From CAZHYV01 sp964537055 (lineage in GTDB: Bacteria > Myxococcota_A > Polyangia > Palsa-1104 > JAEUJZ01), in NCBI GenBank assembly GCA_964537055.1, contig CAZHYV010000003.1, positions 1 to 64,000 on the forward strand: DNA of 64,000 bases, read 5' to 3'. This document shows, piece by piece, positions 1-9,292 of this stretch. The stretch's first letter is position 1. The number at the start of each line of letters is the position of its first letter. The notes under the pieces are model-generated. The model was given only the letters and a program-made list of their open reading frames with translations, did not search any database and was not told where the DNA came from. The position numbers were made by a program, and so were the translations under genes.

Positions 1-314
<314 letters not shown>

Positions 315-395
315 GAGTTTCTACAGGGCAAATGAGGAAAGCTTCCACGCTCCTGGGGACAATACCTGGCCCGCAGGTTGAGAGGGCTGCTTGAT

Positions 396-911
396 TTATG
401 AGCAGACGACCCGAGCTGGTTCTATCTCGCGGGTCTGTCCGTTTTCGAATGCGACATGGGCAGGGATAGATTCACACTTCATTTCCTCACCCATTTTCCG
501 ATTCGGAATTTGCTTTAATAAGGCAATTTCTTTTTTAGTATCTTCGGGGTTTCCCTCTTCCAATTGATAAACACGACCGTCCCACTTTTCTGCTACAAGT
601 GGTGCTTCAGGACGGGTTGAAATTTCGATCATTTCATCAGCGGATTCAGAAGCATCTCGCGGTCGCCTTGGGACATCCCACCCATTTTTCCTTAAATCCG
701 CTCTAGCATTGTCCCCTACCACCTGAGACAAAAGCGAGCCCCATTTCCCTTTATAAATATATTCATCTTCACGTGCTGATGAACCACGATCCTGGAAGTC
801 TTCGATCTTCGGTGAAGCCTCATCTTCATTTATTTTAATAAGGCCGCAGGCTCCAAAAAGACCCGAGATAAAAAATAAACTGAACAACGATAGCAAAGGT
901 TTTCTTGTCAT
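396..911 (-). CDS. Predicted lipoprotein of unknown function
   Basis: A 171-residue protein. It starts with a basic n-region (MTRKP), a hydrophobic stretch to about residue 20 and a lipobox-like FGAC at residues 19-22, so a lipidated Cys is predicted. The mature part is charged and mostly without hydrophobic segments, rich in Glu/Asp/Arg, with two later Cys, one of them near the C-terminus (VVCS). No family was recognised. A GGGGA ribosome-binding site lies about 5 nt upstream of the ATG. A promoter and a perfect palindrome lie directly upstream (924-964). It is convergent with the glycine-rich fragment and apparently monocistronic. Confidence 0.75.
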   Translation of the reverse strand: MTRKPLLSLFSLFFISGLFGACGLIKINEDEASPKIEDFQDRGSSAREDEYIYKGKWGSLLSQVVGDNARADLRKNGWDVPRRPRDASESADEMIEISTRPEAPLVAEKWDGRVYQLEEGNPEDTKKEIALLKQIPNRKMGEEMKCESIPAHVAFENGQTREIEPARVVCS

Positions 912-923
912 AGTATCCCCAAT

Positions 924-964
924 AAATTCTTATATAATTGTATAAGAATTTGATATAGGTGCAA
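924..964 (-). promoter_or_regulatory. Promoter with overlapping 11-bp-arm palindrome
   Basis: On the minus strand TTGCAC (959-964) and TACAAT (937-942) are 16 nt apart, upstream of the lipoprotein start at 911. An inverted repeat with perfect 11-bp arms (AAATTCTTATA at 924-934 and its complement at 941-951, 6-nt spacer) covers the -10 and the expected start of transcription. This is the usual position of a repressor operator. Sequence is seen; operator function is inferred. Confidence 0.5.
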
Positions 965-1084
965 GTACGTTTTTATAAGTAACTGTAATTATAGGTAGGA
1001 TATGTCTATGGTGAGTGAGCAAGACAGCGGGATTATCCTGCTAGCACCGCGAGCTTGTCACGGGCACCAGGGTGATCCAATAAC

Positions 1085-1106
1085 CTTAGGCGCTTGTTAG
1101 CCTAAG
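1085..1106 (-). terminator. Stem-loop downstream of miaB
   Basis: CTTAGGC at 1085-1091 and GCCTAAG at 1100-1106 form a perfect 7-bp stem with an 8-nt loop, starting 9 nt past the miaB stop on the minus strand. No clear T-run follows, so termination is only a possibility. Confidence 0.35.
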
Positions 1107-1114
1107 ATGTGCCT

Positions 1115-2647
1115 TTACTTCACCAGTGCTAAACGCACCTTTGGTTTTGGAGCCATTCGGGGCTGTGTCTTGGGTGTTGCCAATGCCTGAAATGCCGCTG
1201 ATTCTTTGGTTTCTTCGCTTAACTCACCCCATAGGGAATGACGATGGGCCTTTTGGATGGTAACTTCGACCAAAGCTCCTGCCATATCATAGCCAAGTGG
1301 TGCTGCAAGATGAACGAGCTCATTTTGGTGGGTACGACCTTGATACCTTTGGAATGAGATAGGTTTTGAAGAAAGATCAATGCCTAAAGTAGCCTTCTGG
1401 GTAGGCTGGGATTCAGGCTTAGGTTCAAACTTGCTAGGTCCCTCGATCAGCACCGATTGCTTGGTTCCTACGAGGGAAGAGAGGTGCTTTTGCCCCTGGG
1501 ACTCTACAACCTCAAAAAGATGTTGGAGTCGTTCGTCCTTGACTGAAACAGGCACATCATCGATAAGCTTCCGTGCGGGGGTGTAAGGACGGACCGAGTA
1601 TTTAAATGCATACACCGAAGTAAACCCTACCTCTTGTACCAAGGATAGAGTTGCTTGAAAATCTTCCTCGGTTTCCCCGGGAAAGCCTACGATAATATCA
1701 GTCGATAGGGTAAGTCCTGGTCTTGAGGCTTTTAGTCGACTTACTCGTTCGATGTATTCTTCGCGGGTATACCGTCGGATCATTCTCTTTAAAATCCGGT
1801 TGCTGCCTGACTGCACTGGCATGTGGATGTGTCTCGCAAGCACATCCAGCTCGGCATGCGCCCGGGCAAGGGAAGCTGTGGCATGACGCGGATGGGGGCT
1901 TGTGTACCTAAGTCTTGCTAGGCCGGGAACCTTTTGTGCCAAAAGGCGTAAGAGCTGAGGGAACTGGCTTTCGTCAGGGTGGTCTGTTTCTTTAGGAGGA
2001 AGCGACGGGTCCTGATAGCTATCCACCGTTTGTCCCAGCAAAATGATTTCTTTGGCTCCGCACTCTACCAAGCGTGCTGCTTCCTCAAGAATCTCTTGGG
2101 CAGGGCGATACCTCTCGGGTCCGCGGGTATAGGGCACAATGCAGAACGAGCACCTTTCGTCACAACCCTTCATCGTAGTGACAAAAGAACTAACGGGGAC
2201 CTGGCCTGGCTGTGGCTGGGCACGTAAGAAGACGGGGTGCTCGGTATCAAACACGGTTTTTGCTTGAGGCGGTGCCCCTCCAAGCTGCTCTCGGAGTAAA
2301 AATGAGAGCTCGGCCAAATTATCTGGGCCTACGACCAGATCAACGAGAGGGAGCTGTTTCAGAAGGCGCTCTCCCTCTTGCTGGGCAACACAACCGGCTA
2401 CAGCGACCAAAAGACCTGGCTTTGTTTGCTTAAGGGCTGCGATTTTTCCTACCTCGCTTCGAAGTTTTTGCTCAGCCTTTTCACGAACGCTGCACGTGTT
2501 GAAAATAATCAGATCTGCGGCATCCGCTCGATCGGTGGCCCTCCAACCATCGGCATGCAACACTTCCTCCATCCTTTCGGAATCGTGCATGTTCATTTGG
2601 CAGCCAAACGTTTGGATGATGTATGTTCCGGTCTCCTGCGACATCAT
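1115..2647 (-). CDS. miaB: tRNA-2-methylthio-N6-dimethylallyladenosine synthase MiaB
   Basis: Radical-SAM methylthiotransferase that converts i6A37 to ms2i6A37 in tRNAs reading UNN codons. Seen in order: an N-terminal UPF0004 domain with IQTFGCQMN and further Cys ligands (NTCSVRE, VAGCVAQ), the radical-SAM cluster motif GCDERCSFCIVPYTRGPE with CxxxCxxC, the SPHPRH and DIIVGFPGE motifs, and a C-terminal TRAM-like region. An upstream in-frame ATG at 2683 would add 12 residues, but homologues start close to the GCQMN motif, so the tandem ATGs at 2642-2647 are preferred. The gene lies just downstream of two CNNM/CBS genes (stop at 2704) and is probably cotranscribed with them. The tail beyond the TRAM domain is somewhat long. 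Confidence 0.93.
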   Translation of the reverse strand: MMSQETGTYIIQTFGCQMNMHDSERMEEVLHADGWRATDRADAADLIIFNTCSVREKAEQKLRSEVGKIAALKQTKPGLLVAVAGCVAQQEGERLLKQLPLVDLVVGPDNLAELSFLLREQLGGAPPQAKTVFDTEHPVFLRAQPQPGQVPVSSFVTTMKGCDERCSFCIVPYTRGPERYRPAQEILEEAARLVECGAKEIILLGQTVDSYQDPSLPPKETDHPDESQFPQLLRLLAQKVPGLARLRYTSPHPRHATASLARAHAELDVLARHIHMPVQSGSNRILKRMIRRYTREEYIERVSRLKASRPGLTLSTDIIVGFPGETEEDFQATLSLVQEVGFTSVYAFKYSVRPYTPARKLIDDVPVSVKDERLQHLFEVVESQGQKHLSSLVGTKQSVLIEGPSKFEPKPESQPTQKATLGIDLSSKPISFQRYQGRTHQNELVHLAAPLGYDMAGALVEVTIQKAHRHSLWGELSEETKESAAFQALATPKTQPRMAPKPKVRLALVK

Positions 2648-2703
2648 GGCGGTGAGCCTAGCACAGGATAAAGAGTTTTTCATCCTTTCTGCGTAGGAAA
2701 CGT

Positions 2704-3972
2704 CTACATGCCTTTCCGAATTCTCACCTCTTCTACCCGGCGCTGGTTAGCTGTATGAATCATGAGGGTGACCGTTCCTATTTTTAGGATTTCTCCCGCC
2801 CGGGGAATCCGTTTTAACTGCTCCAAAATTAGACCAGCAATAGATTCATACTCATCAGACTCAGGAAGTTCTAGAGATAATTTTTGGTTGAGCTCTGCAA
2901 TGGAAATCGAAGCGCTCACTCGATAGCTTCCGTCAGGCTCCTTGTAGATCATCGTCTGGGGAACGTCAAATTCATCCTCAATCTCACCAACGACTTCTTC
3001 AAGCACGTCCTCTTGGGTGATAATGCCAACGGCGCCCCCATATTCATCCACTACGACGGCAAGGTTTTGTCCCATTTTTTGCATATGGGATAGAAGTTCG
3101 GTGACTCGTTGAGACTCAGGCACAAACAGTGGAGTTCTCATCAGATCCGCTGCAATTTTTCGAGAGGCATTGCCCGCTTTAAGGACGTCAAACGCATGGA
3201 CGACTCCAATAATGTGGTCGAGCCGATCTCGGAATATTGGAATCCGGCTGTATTTTTTATCGATAACATTCTGCGAGATCTCTTCTAAGGTCGCAGTTTC
3301 AGGGAGAGCAGTGACGCCTGAGAGAGGGACCATGAGGTCTGTTACCGTACTTTCGGAGAGCTCAAGGATCCTAGCAATCATGGAGCGTTCTCCTTCTGTA
3401 ACATCGGAAGGCACCATAGTAACTTCGTCCTCTTGGGGTCGAGTGGGGGGCTTTGACGTGATCAACCACTCAAGCTCTTCTCGAGAAATCAGCTTTCGGT
3501 GGCCCTTGATCCCTAGTTTGCTGGAAAGTCGGGCAGAGGCCCTTGATAAAAGAGCGACCAGAGGAAGGAGCGCCTTCATGGCAATAGATAAGATTCGTGC
3601 CATGGTGGGTGCCCACTCATTGGCATGCTGCTTGACGAGAGACTTTGGTACAATCTCTCCAAAAATGACGACGATCGGGGTGAGCCCAAGGATGAGATAA
3701 AACTCAGCTTGCGTAGGATCGAAGTGCCGGTGAAGCCACAACGTCATGACAACTGTGGAGGTGACCAGAGAAAGCTGGGTTCCTAAGAGGGTCACAGCCA
3801 GCAAACGATGGGGGGCTTGCAAAAATTCTTCTACGAGCTTTGCCCCTTTGTGTCCGCTTTCAGCCAGTCGGCGAATAAAAGCTCGATCTGCACTGACGAT
3901 CGCGATTTCGGCGCTTGAAAAGAACGCTTCACCAATCAGACAGAAAAAGGAGACGAGAAAAGGAAGAATCAT
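2704..3972 (-). CDS. CNNM/CBS hemolysin-family membrane protein (HlyC/CorC type)
   Basis: A 422-residue protein with the full architecture of the family: an N-terminal DUF21/CNNM membrane domain of about 4 hydrophobic segments (residues 1-160, with FFSSAEIA and GEIVPKSL), a CBS pair (about 200-325, with SRIPIFRDRLD and VVVDEYGGAVGIIT), and a C-terminal CorC_HlyC domain (about 340-420). Members are linked to Mg/Co or Na homeostasis; hemolysin is a historical name. Its ATG overlaps the stop of the upstream paralogue by 4 bp (3969-3972), so translation is probably coupled. It is the second gene of an operon ending in miaB. Confidence 0.9.
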   Translation of the reverse strand: MILPFLVSFFCLIGEAFFSSAEIAIVSADRAFIRRLAESGHKGAKLVEEFLQAPHRLLAVTLLGTQLSLVTSTVVMTLWLHRHFDPTQAEFYLILGLTPIVVIFGEIVPKSLVKQHANEWAPTMARILSIAMKALLPLVALLSRASARLSSKLGIKGHRKLISREELEWLITSKPPTRPQEDEVTMVPSDVTEGERSMIARILELSESTVTDLMVPLSGVTALPETATLEEISQNVIDKKYSRIPIFRDRLDHIIGVVHAFDVLKAGNASRKIAADLMRTPLFVPESQRVTELLSHMQKMGQNLAVVVDEYGGAVGIITQEDVLEEVVGEIEDEFDVPQTMIYKEPDGSYRVSASISIAELNQKLSLELPESDEYESIAGLILEQLKRIPRAGEILKIGTVTLMIHTANQRRVEEVRIRKGM

Positions 3973-5072
3973 GAAGATGCCTCCTTTTGTTCGAGAGCGG
4001 TGGATTCTGATCGTTCGGTGGAGCTAGGTTCTGATGTCGTTTCCGAGAGATTGCCAAATAAGGTCTGGAGCAAATCCTCCATGGTAACAAGTCCGGCAAG
4101 CTTCCCATACTCATCTACCACCAGAGCCATATGAATTTTCCTCCGCTGAAATTCTCGGAAAAGCCGTTCGCACTTAGCTCGTTTTGGGACGAAGAAGGGA
4201 GGGTGAAGCAGATCGATGAGCGCCCTTCCTTGCAACTCACCGCTGTAGTAACCCACCAAATCTTTTGCAAACAAAATGCCCAGAATATTTTCGGATTTTC
4301 CCCGGTAAATAGGGATCCGAGCATATTCTTTCTGGGAGACCCGTTCCACAAGTTTGGACAAAGGAATTTCGACGGGCAGAGAAAAGACTTTAGAGGGCTT
4401 GGTCATGACTTGCGCAACGGTAAGATCACCAAAATCAAACACGTTGTGAATCAGCTTTCTCTCCGTTGGTTGGATCTCTCCCTCAGCATTACCCAGATCG
4501 ACAAGCGTTCGAAGCTCTTGTTCGCGCAGGGCGACGCGCTCCTCTTGTTTTTTCCGTTTGCCTGAAAAAACAAAGACAATCGCTCCTGCGATGAGGCTAA
4601 TCAAACTTCTTGGGATCCAGAGAAGCCAGGTGATTACAATCATAGGTCCAGACACGATCCTGGCCCAGCTAGATGAAAACCGCATGGCAATGGTCTTTGG
4701 GAAAAACTCTCCAAAAAGAATTAGAATCGGGATGCTGCAGGCGGTTGCAACAAACCCAATTCCAATGGGAGGCAAGGAGGGGAAAAGTTGGGTGAAAATT
4801 CCGGTAATCAGGGCTGAAAAAGAAATGTTCACGACTTCGTTCCCTAAAATCAGGGTCGTAATCAACCTACGAGGTTTTTTTAACAGCCATAAGATTCTTA
4901 ACCCTTTTGGATCTTTTTCGTGCTCCCAGGCCTCTCTTTGAGCGCGAGATAGTGAGAAAAGAGCAGTTTCTGTCCCTGCAAAGAAAGCAGTCAGGCACAC
5001 AAGAAGAAAGATCCATACGACCTTCTGCAAAAAGGGGAACACCTGCGTCAGGGAATGGATGCTAATTGCCAT
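3969..5072 (-). CDS. CNNM/CBS membrane protein lacking the CorC_HlyC domain
   Basis: A 367-residue paralogue of the next gene. It has a DUF21/CNNM membrane domain with FFAGTETALFSLSR and GEFFPKTIAMR, then a CBS pair with ARIPIYRGKSENILG and ALVVDEYGKLAGLVTMEDLL. After the second CBS motif it ends in a Ser/Glu-rich tail instead of the CorC_HlyC domain. Tandem CNNM paralogues of unequal length are common and may form a hetero-oligomer (inference). It is the first gene of the operon and shares a 150-bp divergent intergenic region with the gene at 5224. Confidence 0.88.
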   Translation of the reverse strand: MAISIHSLTQVFPFLQKVVWIFLLVCLTAFFAGTETALFSLSRAQREAWEHEKDPKGLRILWLLKKPRRLITTLILGNEVVNISFSALITGIFTQLFPSLPPIGIGFVATACSIPILILFGEFFPKTIAMRFSSSWARIVSGPMIVITWLLWIPRSLISLIAGAIVFVFSGKRKKQEERVALREQELRTLVDLGNAEGEIQPTERKLIHNVFDFGDLTVAQVMTKPSKVFSLPVEIPLSKLVERVSQKEYARIPIYRGKSENILGILFAKDLVGYYSGELQGRALIDLLHPPFFVPKRAKCERLFREFQRRKIHMALVVDEYGKLAGLVTMEDLLQTLFGNLSETTSEPSSTERSESTALEQKEASS

Positions 5073-5223
5073 AAACTATAAACATAACGATCATTTCGAT
5101 TGGGGGAAGGCTTAAATGACTTTCCCTAAGCTTTGTGCTATACCTTAGCATAGGTGAGATTGTCCAAAAATCTTTATTTTGTTTGTCCGACGACAGCCAT
5201 ATTTTGTTGAAAGATAGGATGCT

Positions 5224-6480
5224 ATGAAAAAGATGGTTATGAAAAAGATTATTTTATTTTCTACATTAATGGTGATGGGAGTGCGGGCCTCTGTACTATG
5301 GGCGCAGCCTTCTACCAGTTTAGAAATTTCTCCCCAAGAAATAGAACAGTATCGGGCTCTAGGGTATCAAGGAATCGATGCATTTTTGCAGAAGTACAAG
5401 AGTCAGCTCGAGGGACCCAAAAAGGAGATCTATGAGCGGGGGCTTGATCAAATTTGCCAGCAGAAGGACTGCTACGCCTCTAGACTTTACTGGCATACTG
5501 ATTTTGCCCAAGCTCAAGCGGAAGCCAAAAGAACAAACAAGCCAATTTTGGCCCTGCGAATGCTTGGAAAGCTGACCGAAGATTTAAGCTGTGCCAACAG
5601 CCGGTTTTTCCGGGTAGCTCTGTATCCGAATCGCGAAATTTCTACGTATTTGCGTGAGCATTTCATTCTGCATTGGGAAACTGTGAGACCTGTTCCCAAG
5701 TTGACGATTGATTTTGGAGACGGACGCACGTATAAAAGCACGATTACAGGTAATAGTATCCACTACGTGGTCGATGAAAAAGGGCAAGTCCTTGACGCCT
5801 TCCCAGGACTTTACGGACCTGAGGCATTTTTAAACTATCTAAAACAGGCACAAGCCTTTGCAAAAACCTATGCAAAGACAGTCGATAGCAAGAAGGAGGA
5901 AGTTCGACTTGCCCATCACGAAGAAGTTGTCAGTTCTATTCAAAAAGCATGGGAGTCTGAGCTAAAATCGCTAGGAATAAAGTTCGAGCGTAAGTTAGAA
6001 GAAGTGAACAGCAATTCGGAAGCCGAACGGGCTGGTGCTCTCGCAATCACGAAATCGGCGATGGAGATGCCTATTTTACGATCGATACGTAAAAATCAAG
6101 AGCTTCTTACGACAAAAACGGAAGAGCAGGGCTGGACCATGCTAGCACAAAAGCATATGGGTGAATCTAGGCTGGATGCATCAAGCAAGGCCCTTCTTGC
6201 AAAGAAACAAAGCAAGCTCTCTAAGGCAAAAAATTCCTCTTTGCAGAACGCATCGGTGGATGTTCTTACTGCTTCGTTTGAAAAGGCGATGGCGCTAGAT
6301 ACGGTACGTAACGGTTACGTTTTGCGGTCGGATGTCTACAGAATTCTCATTGAAGGCTCTGCTTTTGTGGAAGACATCAACTCATCCATCTATCATCGTG
6401 TTTTTCTAATGCCACTCTCTGACCCCTCTTTTGGCCTCTTAGGACCTGAATATAATGCACTAGATGGGGGCGGATTGTAG
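5224..6480 (+). CDS. Secreted thioredoxin-fold-like protein
   Basis: A 418-residue protein with an N-terminal signal peptide (basic MKKMVMKKI, hydrophobic core, likely cleavage after VLWA). Residues about 95-220 look like a thioredoxin-fold domain of a family with the conserved text LSCANSRFFR and HYVVDEKGQVLDAFPGLYGPE; it has no CxxC redox pair, so disulfide exchange is not expected. The C-terminal half (about 225-418) is helical, charged and not recognised. AGGAT lies upstream of the ATG; the in-frame ATG at 5242 is an alternative start with a cleaner signal peptide. Periplasmic location is inferred. Confidence 0.7.
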   Translation: MKKMVMKKIILFSTLMVMGVRASVLWAQPSTSLEISPQEIEQYRALGYQGIDAFLQKYKSQLEGPKKEIYERGLDQICQQKDCYASRLYWHTDFAQAQAEAKRTNKPILALRMLGKLTEDLSCANSRFFRVALYPNREISTYLREHFILHWETVRPVPKLTIDFGDGRTYKSTITGNSIHYVVDEKGQVLDAFPGLYGPEAFLNYLKQAQAFAKTYAKTVDSKKEEVRLAHHEEVVSSIQKAWESELKSLGIKFERKLEEVNSNSEAERAGALAITKSAMEMPILRSIRKNQELLTTKTEEQGWTMLAQKHMGESRLDASSKALLAKKQSKLSKAKNSSLQNASVDVLTASFEKAMALDTVRNGYVLRSDVYRILIEGSAFVEDINSSIYHRVFLMPLSDPSFGLLGPEYNALDGGGL

Positions 6481-6575
6481 CTATTGACAGAAGCACAATC
6501 GTCTGAAGGTACGAGGTCTATTGCTGAGCCGAAAGCGCTTGCGCTCCTGCTTAGAAGATCTATATTAGGAAACAT

Positions 6576-7361
6576 ATGGATACCCAAACAGCCTCTGTAA
6601 ATACAAACGATTCTCTTATTTTTGATGCCACCACAAACAACTTCCAAGAAAAGGTACTTAAGCGCTCCGCCCAGATTCCTGTGGTGGTAGATTTTTGGGC
6701 AGAGTGGTGTGGCCCTTGCCGAATGCTTACACCCGTTCTAGAGAAGGCCATTACGAATCTCCAAGGAAAGGTGGTTTTGGCCAAGGTAAATACGGACAAG
6801 GAGCCCGAGCTTGCTCTTAGGTACCGAGCCAGTAGTATCCCTTTGGTAAAGGCATTTCGAGATGGAAACGTGGTAGGCGAATTTGTGGGGGCTCGTGATG
6901 CTACCTTTGTCCGTCTGTTTTTGGAGAAACTACTTCCTTCCAAGGAGACAGAGCTTCTTGAAGAGGGGAAACAAAAGATCAAACAGGGGGCTTTTGAAGA
7001 AGCGAAGCGAATTCTTTCTGCCGTGGACCCACGAAGCAGCCAAGCTGCAGGAGCAGAGCAGCTTTTACAACTCATCGATTTTCTTAAACAGGGTGAGGGG
7101 TATGTTGCTCCTTTAACTGTAGGCAACTTAGATCCTAGTACGGCTCCTGTCAATCCGAGAGCTAGGTATGCAAAGGCGGCTGCTTTGGCGAAGCAGGGGC
7201 ATGTTCGGGCCAGCTTGGATGAGTTACTGGAGCTCGTTAGACAAGATCGAACCTACAAAGACGATGGTGGACGAAAGGCAATGCTTTTGCTGTTTGCGTT
7301 TCTTGGCGGAGACCACCCTCTTGTTTCAGACTACCGCCGCAAGCTTCAGCTAATCTTGTAA
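6576..7361 (+). CDS. Thioredoxin-TPR chaperedoxin, CnoX/YbbN-like
   Basis: A 261-residue cytoplasmic protein with an N-terminal thioredoxin domain (about 15-125) carrying the active-site motif WAEWCGPCRML and cis-Pro region ASSIPLVKAF, then a helical TPR-like domain (about 130-261). This is the layout of YbbN/CnoX, a co-chaperone that protects folding proteins under oxidative stress. The E. coli protein has an altered active site, whereas the WCGPC pair is intact here, so redox activity is expected. AGGAAAC lies just upstream of the ATG. It lies downstream of the other thioredoxin-fold gene, separated by 95 bp. Confidence 0.85.
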   Translation: MDTQTASVNTNDSLIFDATTNNFQEKVLKRSAQIPVVVDFWAEWCGPCRMLTPVLEKAITNLQGKVVLAKVNTDKEPELALRYRASSIPLVKAFRDGNVVGEFVGARDATFVRLFLEKLLPSKETELLEEGKQKIKQGAFEEAKRILSAVDPRSSQAAGAEQLLQLIDFLKQGEGYVAPLTVGNLDPSTAPVNPRARYAKAAALAKQGHVRASLDELLELVRQDRTYKDDGGRKAMLLLFAFLGGDHPLVSDYRRKLQLIL

Positions 7362-7429
7362 GACGTCTTTTCCAACCAGCACGTCTCTTTCATCACAACA
7401 CCCTTCATTCGTCTAAGTAGAGGCGAGAG

Positions 7430-8125
7430 TTATTGAGAAGTCATATTCTTGGGCTGGTAAGCCTTTTCAAAGAACCACCCCTCAAATTCACTCAGGGTAT
7501 CTACAATGTGATGGGCCTGAGATTGGTCTTGATTGGCAAAGTTGCCTGCTCGAATGGCAATGCAAAACATGCCAGCGGCCTTTGCAGCGGCAATGCCTAC
7601 GGTAGAGTCTTCGAGAACGCCGCATATCGATGGAGAAACGGCAAGCTTCTGGGCAGCGAGCAAATAAGGGTCGGGAGCCGGCTTTCCTCGGGTAGCTTCT
7701 CCGGCGCAGATTAGAAACCGAAAATGCTCGGCAATCCTTAGCGAATCAATGATCATTTCTGCTTCTTTCCGGCTAGAGCCGGTGACCAGAGCGCAGGGGA
7801 CCTTTTCACTTAATCGACGAATTCCATCCACGACTCCAGGAAGTGCTGTCAATTTGCGATCTTGTGCTTTTTTTAAGCGAGTTTGGTACATCTCTTCCTC
7901 TAATACCGAGAGGGGCATAGGAAGCTGTGCTCGTTTGCTTAAAAATTGATAAATATCTTCCCACGAGTGACCAATGGTGTAGGCATATTCTTCAGGGGAT
8001 AGGGTCCGCTCGTAGCGGGAAAGGACTTGACTTAACGCATCTTGGAAATCAGAACGGCTATCAACCAAGGTTCCATCCAAGTCAAACAAAAGGGCACCCA
8101 AATGGGGAGGATTCCGATGTGGCAT
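7430..8125 (-). CDS. HAD-superfamily phosphatase/phosphatase-like hydrolase
   Basis: A 231-residue subfamily IA HAD hydrolase. Motif I is LLFDLDGTLVDSRSDF (nucleophile Asp in DLDGT), motif II VTGSSRKEA, motif III KPAPDPYLLAAQKL and motif IV GVLEDSTVGIAAAKAAG. The small helical cap sits between motifs I and II. The family includes phosphoglycolate phosphatase and beta-phosphoglucomutase; the substrate cannot be assigned from the sequence. It is convergent with the CnoX-like gene. Confidence 0.85.
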   Translation of the reverse strand: MPHRNPPHLGALLFDLDGTLVDSRSDFQDALSQVLSRYERTLSPEEYAYTIGHSWEDIYQFLSKRAQLPMPLSVLEEEMYQTRLKKAQDRKLTALPGVVDGIRRLSEKVPCALVTGSSRKEAEMIIDSLRIAEHFRFLICAGEATRGKPAPDPYLLAAQKLAVSPSICGVLEDSTVGIAAAKAAGMFCIAIRAGNFANQDQSQAHHIVDTLSEFEGWFFEKAYQPKNMTSQ

Positions 8126-8279
8126 GGGTGAGATTATGTCAGATAAGATAAGAAACGCAAGGTGTTGGTCTCTATCTAGCTGTAGAGGCTTATGTATTTC
8201 TCGCTTTCCGCACTCCTTCTTCTCTGATTATTCTTAAAGGGGTAGGTATGAAGGGGACTTACGAGGAGACTCTTGAACG

Positions 8280-8300
8280 GAGGTCTAAGCGAAAGACCTC
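8280..8300. other. Stem-loop upstream of tRNA-Leu
   Basis: GAGGTCT at 8280-8286 and AGACCTC at 8294-8300 form a perfect 7-bp stem with a 7-nt loop, about 90 bp before the tRNA. No T-run follows on either strand. The 266-bp gap 8126-8391 otherwise shows no convincing gene; a 62-codon frame here runs into the tRNA. Confidence 0.3.
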
Positions 8301-8391
8301 GAGGGCGTTACCCCAAAAACGAGACGGAGTTGCAATTTTTTGTTGCTCTATCGACGCAAACAGTTTAAAACTACCCCCATTGGTATTTTTC

Positions 8392-8478
8392 GCCACGGTG
8401 GTGGAATTGGTAGACACACAGGACTTAAAATCCTGAGCTTCCGAAAGGGGCGTGCGGGTTCGATTCCCGCCCATGGCA
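8392..8478 (+). tRNA. tRNA-Leu(UAA)
   Basis: A class II tRNA of 87 nt. The T arm is GCGGG-TTCGATT-CCCGC (8454-8470), the anticodon stem CAGGA/TCCTG encloses the loop CTTAAAA with anticodon TAA, and there is a long variable arm as expected for Leu. The acceptor arms GCCACGG and CCATGGC pair except for C5:A68. The D-arm text GGAATTGGTAGACACAC is typical of leucine tRNAs. CCA is not encoded after the discriminator A. Confidence 0.95.
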
Positions 8479-8514
8479 ATTGGATCTTTAATGGTAGTGT
8501 ACGACGAGGGGTTT

Positions 8515-8814
8515 TTAGTTTCCATGCATTGCAAACCCCGCCCCTCGAACCTTTTTGGTTTCCGGTTCAGCAAATTTAATACCGCGCAATGGAGCATCAA
8601 GTCCAATGTAAAACCGCTCTCCTTTGTAGGTCTCAACCATTCTAAAGTCTGGGAGAAATGATAGCTTTCGGACTCGATTGATCGTGAGAATTTCGTGGCC
8701 AAGATCAAATAGAACCGTAACTTCTAGTTCTTCTCCAAACTCGCATAGGTTATTTTCTACTGACTTGACTTGAGGTTCAGCATCCAGAATTTTCCGAATG
8801 ATGTCCGTATTCAT
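8515..8814 (-). CDS. Conserved hypothetical protein, 99 residues
   Basis: A small acidic soluble protein with no signal peptide or membrane segment. It contains the segments VRKLSFLPDFRMVETYKGE and FYIGLDAPLRG. A perfect AGGAGG lies 5 nt upstream of the ATG, which makes this a real gene. I do not recognise a named domain. It is divergent from the hypothetical gene starting at 8879 and ends 36 bp past tRNA-Leu on the opposite strand. Confidence 0.7.
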   Translation of the reverse strand: MNTDIIRKILDAEPQVKSVENNLCEFGEELEVTVLFDLGHEILTINRVRKLSFLPDFRMVETYKGERFYIGLDAPLRGIKFAEPETKKVRGAGFAMHGN

Positions 8815-8878
8815 AAAACCTCCTCTTTGCTATCATCTTCTTGTAGATCTTTGGTTCCTATCATTGTATGATAACTTT

Positions 8879-9283
8879 ATGCCGCCGATTGGTACCTATT
8901 TGCCCACAATTCTTCCTAACAAAGGAATTCCTGTGAGCCTCTCCAGTTCTTATATCGGCATCCGCTCGGTTCCTCTCATTGCATTGGCCCACCGGACAAT
9001 TCCTGGGCCAAATTTAACTTTTTTCCAACAATCTTTTCAAACCAAAGTTCTTTGGTCTCGCAGCTATGATTACAGTGAGGTTAAACAAGTTGATGCACGA
9101 AAATCGTGGACTTCCATTTTACTCACCTTTCAATTTAAGAACAAACTTTTCACTTTTCTAGGAAATTTGTTTTTCCAAGAAGATTTTCCAATCATTGTAG
9201 AGTGGTTGCAGCGAAACCAAGTTCCTTTATCTCCTAGAGCACAGAAACTTTTCTTATCACTAAAACATGTTTCTCCTCCCTAG
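8879..9283 (+). CDS. Hypothetical protein, possibly leaderless
   Basis: The open frame extends up to 8798, but that start overlaps the divergent gene; the ATG at 8879 (MPPIGTYLPTIL) gives 134 residues. TATGAT at 8867-8872 would place the transcription start near the ATG, so a leaderless message is possible. The protein has beta-rich segments and aromatic residues (KSWTSILLTFQFKNKLFTF); a PH-like fold is one guess. No family recognised. Confidence 0.5.
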   Translation: MPPIGTYLPTILPNKGIPVSLSSSYIGIRSVPLIALAHRTIPGPNLTFFQQSFQTKVLWSRSYDYSEVKQVDARKSWTSILLTFQFKNKLFTFLGNLFFQEDFPIIVEWLQRNQVPLSPRAQKLFLSLKHVSPP

Positions 9284-9292
9284 GATCTTTCT

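Noticed and set aside
3969..5072. Frameshift or truncation in the CNNM/CBS gene without CorC_HlyC
   Set aside because: The frame ends in a normal Ser/Glu-rich tail with the next gene's start overlapping, and such short forms are common in tandem pairs.
8248..8436. 62-codon plus-strand frame ahead of tRNA-Leu
   Set aside because: It runs into the tRNA gene, has no family match and no convincing ribosome-binding site.
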